The position numbers and the translations under genes are program-made. Positions 14,991 to 18,079 of a DNA stretch of 18,079 bases are shown here, piece after piece. Source of the stretch: Candidatus Thorarchaeota archaeon (lineage in GTDB: Archaea > Asgardarchaeota > Thorarchaeia > Thorarchaeales > Thorarchaeaceae); assembly GCA_016839345.1 (NCBI GenBank), contig JAEOUL010000264.1, positions 1-18,079 on the forward strand. Reading direction: 5' to 3'. The notes beneath the pieces are model-generated. The model was not told the DNA's origin and did not search any database. It saw only the letters and a program-made list of their open reading frames with translations. The first letter of the stretch is position 1; each line of letters opens with the position of its first letter.

Positions 14991-15029
14991 CCGGAGGTTT
15001 AACAAACCTCCGGCACCTGCTTTTTCTTT
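14991..15029 (+). terminator. Strong hairpin terminator after ferritin
   Basis: CCGGAGGTTT (14991-15000) and AAACCTCCGG (15004-15013) form a perfect 10-bp stem with the 3-nt loop AAC. After seven bases comes TTTTTCTTT (15021-15029). It lies 29 bp past the ferritin stop and has the form of an intrinsic terminator. Confidence 0.78.
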
Positions 15030-15042
15030 AATTGTGCATTTT

Positions 15043-15070
15043 TAGCATAAGGCGTAGACTACTTATGCTA
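15043..15070 (+). promoter_or_regulatory. Nested inverted repeat upstream of peptidase operon
   Basis: TAGCATAA (15043-15050) and TTATGCTA (15063-15070) are perfect 8-bp arms. The 12-nt interior contains a further dyad GTAG-a-CTAC (15054-15062), displaced by a 3-nt GGC. The right arm could also serve as TATA box (TTATGCT), placing transcription start near 15093, just before the Shine-Dalgarno GTGAGAGG that precedes ATG 15107. Candidate operator/promoter. Confidence 0.45.
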
Positions 15071-15106
15071 GAATATCTCCCGTTTTTTCCAGTGTGAGAG
15101 GATAAA

Positions 15107-17098
15107 ATGTTACCAGAGGAAATCATCAAAGCTGTTACAAACTCGATATCTGGAATACGAGCGAAGGATTACGCTTCTTCTATTTCAACGTTTCATAGAA
15201 TTCAGGGAAGTCCAGGTTTCTTAGAGGCTGTTGAATATCTCAAATCTGCGATGGAGTCTGTGTCAGACGTGGAGGTAGAAACGTTTGAGTACCCTGCAGA
15301 TGGAAAGATTGTAATCGATACTTGGAAAAATCCGCTGAGTTGGGAAGGAAAAAGTGGAAGGCTTGAATTAGTCGAACCTGAAGAAAAAATCCTAGGCGAT
15401 TTTAGTGCTGAACCAATCTCTCTGGTTGCTCATTCTACATCAGCAGAGATTGAGTCAGATGTTGTATATGTAGGCGAAGGTGTCAAAGATTCTGACTATG
15501 AAGGCAAAGACGTGAAAGGCAAGATAGTCCTTGCAGAAGGTATTGCACGCTTTGTCCATCGTGTCGCATGCATCAAGCACGGAGCTGCTGGATTGATGAC
15601 TTTTGTGCCTCCTGAAGGCATAGATGAGTATGCAGAACTAAGACGATATGATGCAATATGGCCGGATGTCGATGAGAAAGACAAAGTGAAGTTTGGTTTT
15701 GCACTCAAACAGGGTGATGGCATCAAAATGAAACAGTGGCTTCAGAAGAGAAAGGTTGTCACAGTCAAAGCCAAAGTGGATGCGAATCTATACACTGGTA
15801 AACTTCAGGTTCTTTCTGCTCTAATCCCTGGAGAAAACAAATCAAAAGAAGTATGGCTTGTTGCTCATTTGTGCCATCCACATCCAGGAGCTAATGATAA
15901 TGCATCAGGTAGCGCGGCACTTATGGAGATCATAAGAACTCTCTCACTTCTGTTGAAAGAAGATAAGATACCAAAACCTGCCTTTTCTATTCGATTTCTA
16001 TGGATACCTGAATGGTCAGGAACGATTCAGTTCATTCACAACAAACCAGACATCCTAAAACGCTGTCAGGCGATGATAAACCTAGACATGGTTGGTGCTG
16101 ACCCGACAAAATCCGGGTCTATCTTGAACCTTTACCGTACACCATTCTCTTTGCCGACTACACTGAACAACGTGGTCAGATATTGGTTAAAACATGAGGC
16201 TAAAGGGAAAGACAACAGATTAGAGGGAGGCATGGTTGCACCACTACCGTTTGAATACAGTCAATATTCAGCAGGTAGTGATCACTTCATATTGACTGAC
16301 AGTACTATTGGAATTCCTGCTTTAATGTTGAATCATTTTCCAGATAGATTCTATCACACATCAACGGATACACCTGACAAGCTGGACACAAGACAAATGG
16401 CTTATGTGTCTCGAATCGGTGCACTCTCAGTATTATCCTTGGTTCTACCAAAGCATGTCTATGAAGAAACCGTTCTCACTGAAACTAGGAACGAGTTCAT
16501 AGAACTGATGCAGAGAGTGAGTCTACGAGGAGTCACCGAACTTTCTCGATGTCTTGGAGACCCTGAGAAAATCTATCCACGAGTCTTACGGTGGTTGGGT
16601 TTTACTCACGATCTCGGTCAGGAAACACTTGACATCGCCGCAGAAGAATGGTCCCTCATTTCAGAACAGGAAGCACTCAGACAGTCTCTGAAGACAAGTC
16701 TACAAATGGTGTATACAACAGAGATGGTTGTAGCAAGAAAAGCATATGAGGGAGCTTGTGCGGAGGTTGGACTTCAAGCGATGCAAGAGGATCAAATTGT
16801 TCTAGATGCAGAGAGCTTTGGAGTTGAAGTCAAGCGTATTTATGACCATGCTATGAGTCCTGAATTCATAATGAATAAACTCGGTGACAAAGCTCCAGAA
16901 TATATGAAAATGCGGAAGGAGCAAAAAGAAATATTTGATGCACTCGATGAGATGTTCAACCTGTCAAAGGAGTGGACTGCTCTCGACATTATTTGGGACA
17001 GGATATGTTTCCAGTTTGATGAGATTGCTTCTGGGAAGCTCCTCAAGATTGTGAAAGATTTCACTGAAGCAGGGATTATTGAATCTAGGAGAGTATAA
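15107..17098 (+). CDS. M28-family peptidase (DUF4910-like) with PA-like insert and winged-helix-like C-terminus
   Basis: A 663-residue soluble zinc aminopeptidase-like protein without signal peptide. An N-terminal segment (1-100) precedes a PA-like insert (about 101-190: VVYVGEG, GKIVLAEG, HGAAGLMTF). The catalytic part has the M28 layout: AHLCHPHPGANDNASG (H254, C256, H257, D264), PEWSG (E302), NLDMVG (D327) and YHTSTDTPDKLD (H417). The HLCHP motif replaces the classical HxD of M28 and is typical, as I recall, of DUF2172/DUF4910-type aminopeptidase-like proteins; two-zinc peptidase activity is likely but not certain. Residues about 450-600 are helical, and about 610-663 (ending in IVKDFTEAGIIESRRV) look like a winged helix. 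ATG 15107 has GTGAGAGG before it. PPAT starts 3 bp after the stop, so the two are co-transcribed. Substrate unknown. Confidence 0.82.
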   Translation: MLPEEIIKAVTNSISGIRAKDYASSISTFHRIQGSPGFLEAVEYLKSAMESVSDVEVETFEYPADGKIVIDTWKNPLSWEGKSGRLELVEPEEKILGDFSAEPISLVAHSTSAEIESDVVYVGEGVKDSDYEGKDVKGKIVLAEGIARFVHRVACIKHGAAGLMTFVPPEGIDEYAELRRYDAIWPDVDEKDKVKFGFALKQGDGIKMKQWLQKRKVVTVKAKVDANLYTGKLQVLSALIPGENKSKEVWLVAHLCHPHPGANDNASGSAALMEIIRTLSLLLKEDKIPKPAFSIRFLWIPEWSGTIQFIHNKPDILKRCQAMINLDMVGADPTKSGSILNLYRTPFSLPTTLNNVVRYWLKHEAKGKDNRLEGGMVAPLPFEYSQYSAGSDHFILTDSTIGIPALMLNHFPDRFYHTSTDTPDKLDTRQMAYVSRIGALSVLSLVLPKHVYEETVLTETRNEFIELMQRVSLRGVTELSRCLGDPEKIYPRVLRWLGFTHDLGQETLDIAAEEWSLISEQEALRQSLKTSLQMVYTTEMVVARKAYEGACAEVGLQAMQEDQIVLDAESFGVEVKRIYDHAMSPEFIMNKLGDKAPEYMKMRKEQKEIFDALDEMFNLSKEWTALDIIWDRICFQFDEIASGKLLKIVKDFTEAGIIESRRV

Positions 17099-17101
17099 CG
17101 G

Positions 17102-17590
17102 TTGGAAAATGGTCAGTGGCAGTATAATAAGGTGGTATTTGCTGGCACTTTTGACCATCTACATGAAGGGCACAAGCACATCATCCGAACAGCTTTCCGG
17201 CTGAGTAGATGTGTTTCTTTGGGTCTAACGACTGATCAGATGATACATTACAAAAGCGATAGGAAACTTATCCAAAAATATGATGAACGATATGCTGAGC
17301 TTGAAAAATTCATCAGTTCTGAATTTGACATGAATAGAAGCAATATATTCCCCATTCATACAAAAGAGGGGGGTGCTGATAAGATGGAGGATCTCGAAGC
17401 TCTGATTCTGTCAGATGAGATTGGTGTTGTTCAAAATGCATTTGATATCAATCAGATGAGGATTGATAATGGCTTACACAGATTTCACATCATCATCATT
17501 CCAAGAGTTAGAACATCGGATGGTAGACCTCTGTCCTCCTCAAGAATTAGGCGTGGAGAGATATTTCATGAGGATGACCTCATTTACTAG
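17102..17590 (+). CDS. coaD: Archaeal phosphopantetheine adenylyltransferase
   Basis: A 162-residue cytidylyltransferase-superfamily enzyme that joins 4'-phosphopantetheine and ATP to give dephospho-CoA, the penultimate step of CoA synthesis. The nucleotide-binding signature is GTFDHLHEGHK (G15-K25), with the HxGH histidines H21 and H24. The second signature is SSSRIRRGE (145-153), matching the S/T-x-x-R-x-x-x-G of the family, and RKLIQKYDERYAELEKF is the family's connecting helix. The form is archaeal/eukaryotic-like PPAT rather than the bacterial CoaD. The start is TTG at 17102; AGGAGAG ending 8 nt before it, inside the upstream peptidase gene, supports this, and only about ten residues precede the first strand. 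It is translationally close to the peptidase (3-bp gap) and its end overlaps the convergent ASKHA gene by 11 bp. Confidence 0.93.
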   Translation: MENGQWQYNKVVFAGTFDHLHEGHKHIIRTAFRLSRCVSLGLTTDQMIHYKSDRKLIQKYDERYAELEKFISSEFDMNRSNIFPIHTKEGGADKMEDLEALILSDEIGVVQNAFDINQMRIDNGLHRFHIIIIPRVRTSDGRPLSSSRIRRGEIFHEDDLIY

Positions 17591-18079
17591 GAAACTCCAT
17601 GAATTGTGTAAACTTTGATTTGAAATCAGGATTGTCTGTCAAGTTTATGTGAGTCACCTCAGATGCGATTTGTTCAGCAATTAGTTGATATTTTTCCTTG
17701 TGGAGTAAGTCTGCACCTTGAATCGCACCGCCGGGAATTTGTCGAATTTCAGCAGATGGTATTGCAGGGAAGAGACCTATCCTCACTGCCGCATCAAAAG
17801 ACAATCCAGAACCAAACACCCCGGTGAGGTTAAGATGATGGAGCTCGTCAGGAGTAATGTTTGCATGTTCAAGAAGGAGTTCTAAGGCTCCACGGATTGC
17901 GGCTTTCGATTGTTGAAGCATACGAATATCCGGTTGAGTTAGGATTATTGCTGAACCATTGGTCGATTCACGTGGTGAAGCTAGAATGTAGTGCACAATC
18001 GATGTGTCAAAAACCAACCATGGAGAGGAAATCTTTCGATTGAAGGAACCTCTTGGAAGAAGTATTCCAGTATCTAGCA
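17580..18079 (-). CDS. RACo/DUF4445-type ASKHA protein, C-terminal part (5' cut by window)
   Basis: About 166 residues of the C-terminal end; the frame stays open to the window edge, so the start is outside. A TTG at 18017 looks like a start but is internal: residues upstream (LDTGILLPRGSFNR) continue the family pattern. Recognisable blocks are LTQPDIRMLQQSKAAIRGALELLLEHANI, LNLTGVFGSGLSFDAAVRIGLFP and FKSKFTQFMEFP, which match the C-terminal ASKHA (DUF4445) region of reductive activators of corrinoid proteins such as RACo/RamA-like ATPases. Complete members usually begin with a 2Fe-2S ferredoxin domain and use ATP to drive reduction of inactive Co(II) corrinoid in methyltransferase systems. 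Whether this copy has the ferredoxin part cannot be seen. Its stop (TGA, 17580-17582) lies inside the end of the convergent PPAT gene. Confidence 0.8.
   Translation of the reverse strand, partial: LDTGILLPRGSFNRKISSPWLVFDTSIVHYILASPRESTNGSAIILTQPDIRMLQQSKAAIRGALELLLEHANITPDELHHLNLTGVFGSGLSFDAAVRIGLFPAIPSAEIRQIPGGAIQGADLLHKEKYQLIAEQIASEVTHINLTDNPDFKSKFTQFMEFPSK

Noticed and set aside
17580..18017. Complete 145-residue gene starting at TTG 18017
   Set aside because: The frame continues upstream without stop to the window edge with family-like sequence, so this is an internal codon of a longer protein.

Overview
The window looks like a chromosomal segment of an archaeon, plausibly an Asgard archaeon of the Thorarchaeia type. 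Evidence for Archaea: an archaeal-type phosphopantetheine adenylyltransferase, a methyltransferase resembling the crenarchaeal lysine methyltransferase aKMT4, BRE/TATA-like promoters, several TTG/GTG starts, and a very large secreted, sequon-rich surface protein. The Asgard assignment is an inference from overall style (lysine-rich C-terminal tail, aromatic-rich giant surface protein), not from a marker gene. No tRNA, rRNA, insertion sequence, CRISPR array or integrase is visible, and no stretch over 300 bases lacks a gene.

Layout. 1-407: on the minus strand, a short protein that is only the N-lobe of an aminoglycoside-phosphotransferase-like kinase, ending in a lysine-rich tail. 524-2282: plus-strand pair of an MFS transporter and a membrane-anchored aKMT4-like methyltransferase, 19 bp apart. 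2528-3838: six-helix membrane protein of unknown family. 4098-4541: small YbjN/CesT-fold-like protein. 4593-11276 (minus): a 2227-residue surface protein with signal peptide, aromatic-rich beta body, three Ig-like domains, Pro/Thr stalk, membrane helix and Arg tail. 11495-14248 (minus): a 917-residue polytopic membrane protein whose C-terminus is a SpoIIM-like domain. 14434-14961: ferritin with its own promoter, a palindrome at the expected transcription start, and a strong hairpin terminator. 15107-17590: M28-type peptidase with a C-terminal winged-helix-like extension, followed after 3 bp by phosphopantetheine adenylyltransferase. 17580-18079 (minus): C-terminal part of a RACo/DUF4445-type ASKHA protein cut by the window edge.

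How the genes relate. Clear transcriptional units are MFS-methyltransferase and peptidase-PPAT. The giant surface protein and the SpoIIM-like membrane protein lie on the same strand but are separated by a hairpin terminator and a separate promoter region, so any functional link is only positional. Four gene ends carry GC-rich or well-paired hairpins, three of them followed by clear T-tracts in the correct orientation, which is more bacterial-looking than the usual archaeal U-tract terminator. The most unusual items are the repeat structure of the giant surface protein, the SpoIIM fusion, the kinase N-lobe with a lysine tail, and dyads placed at expected transcription starts.
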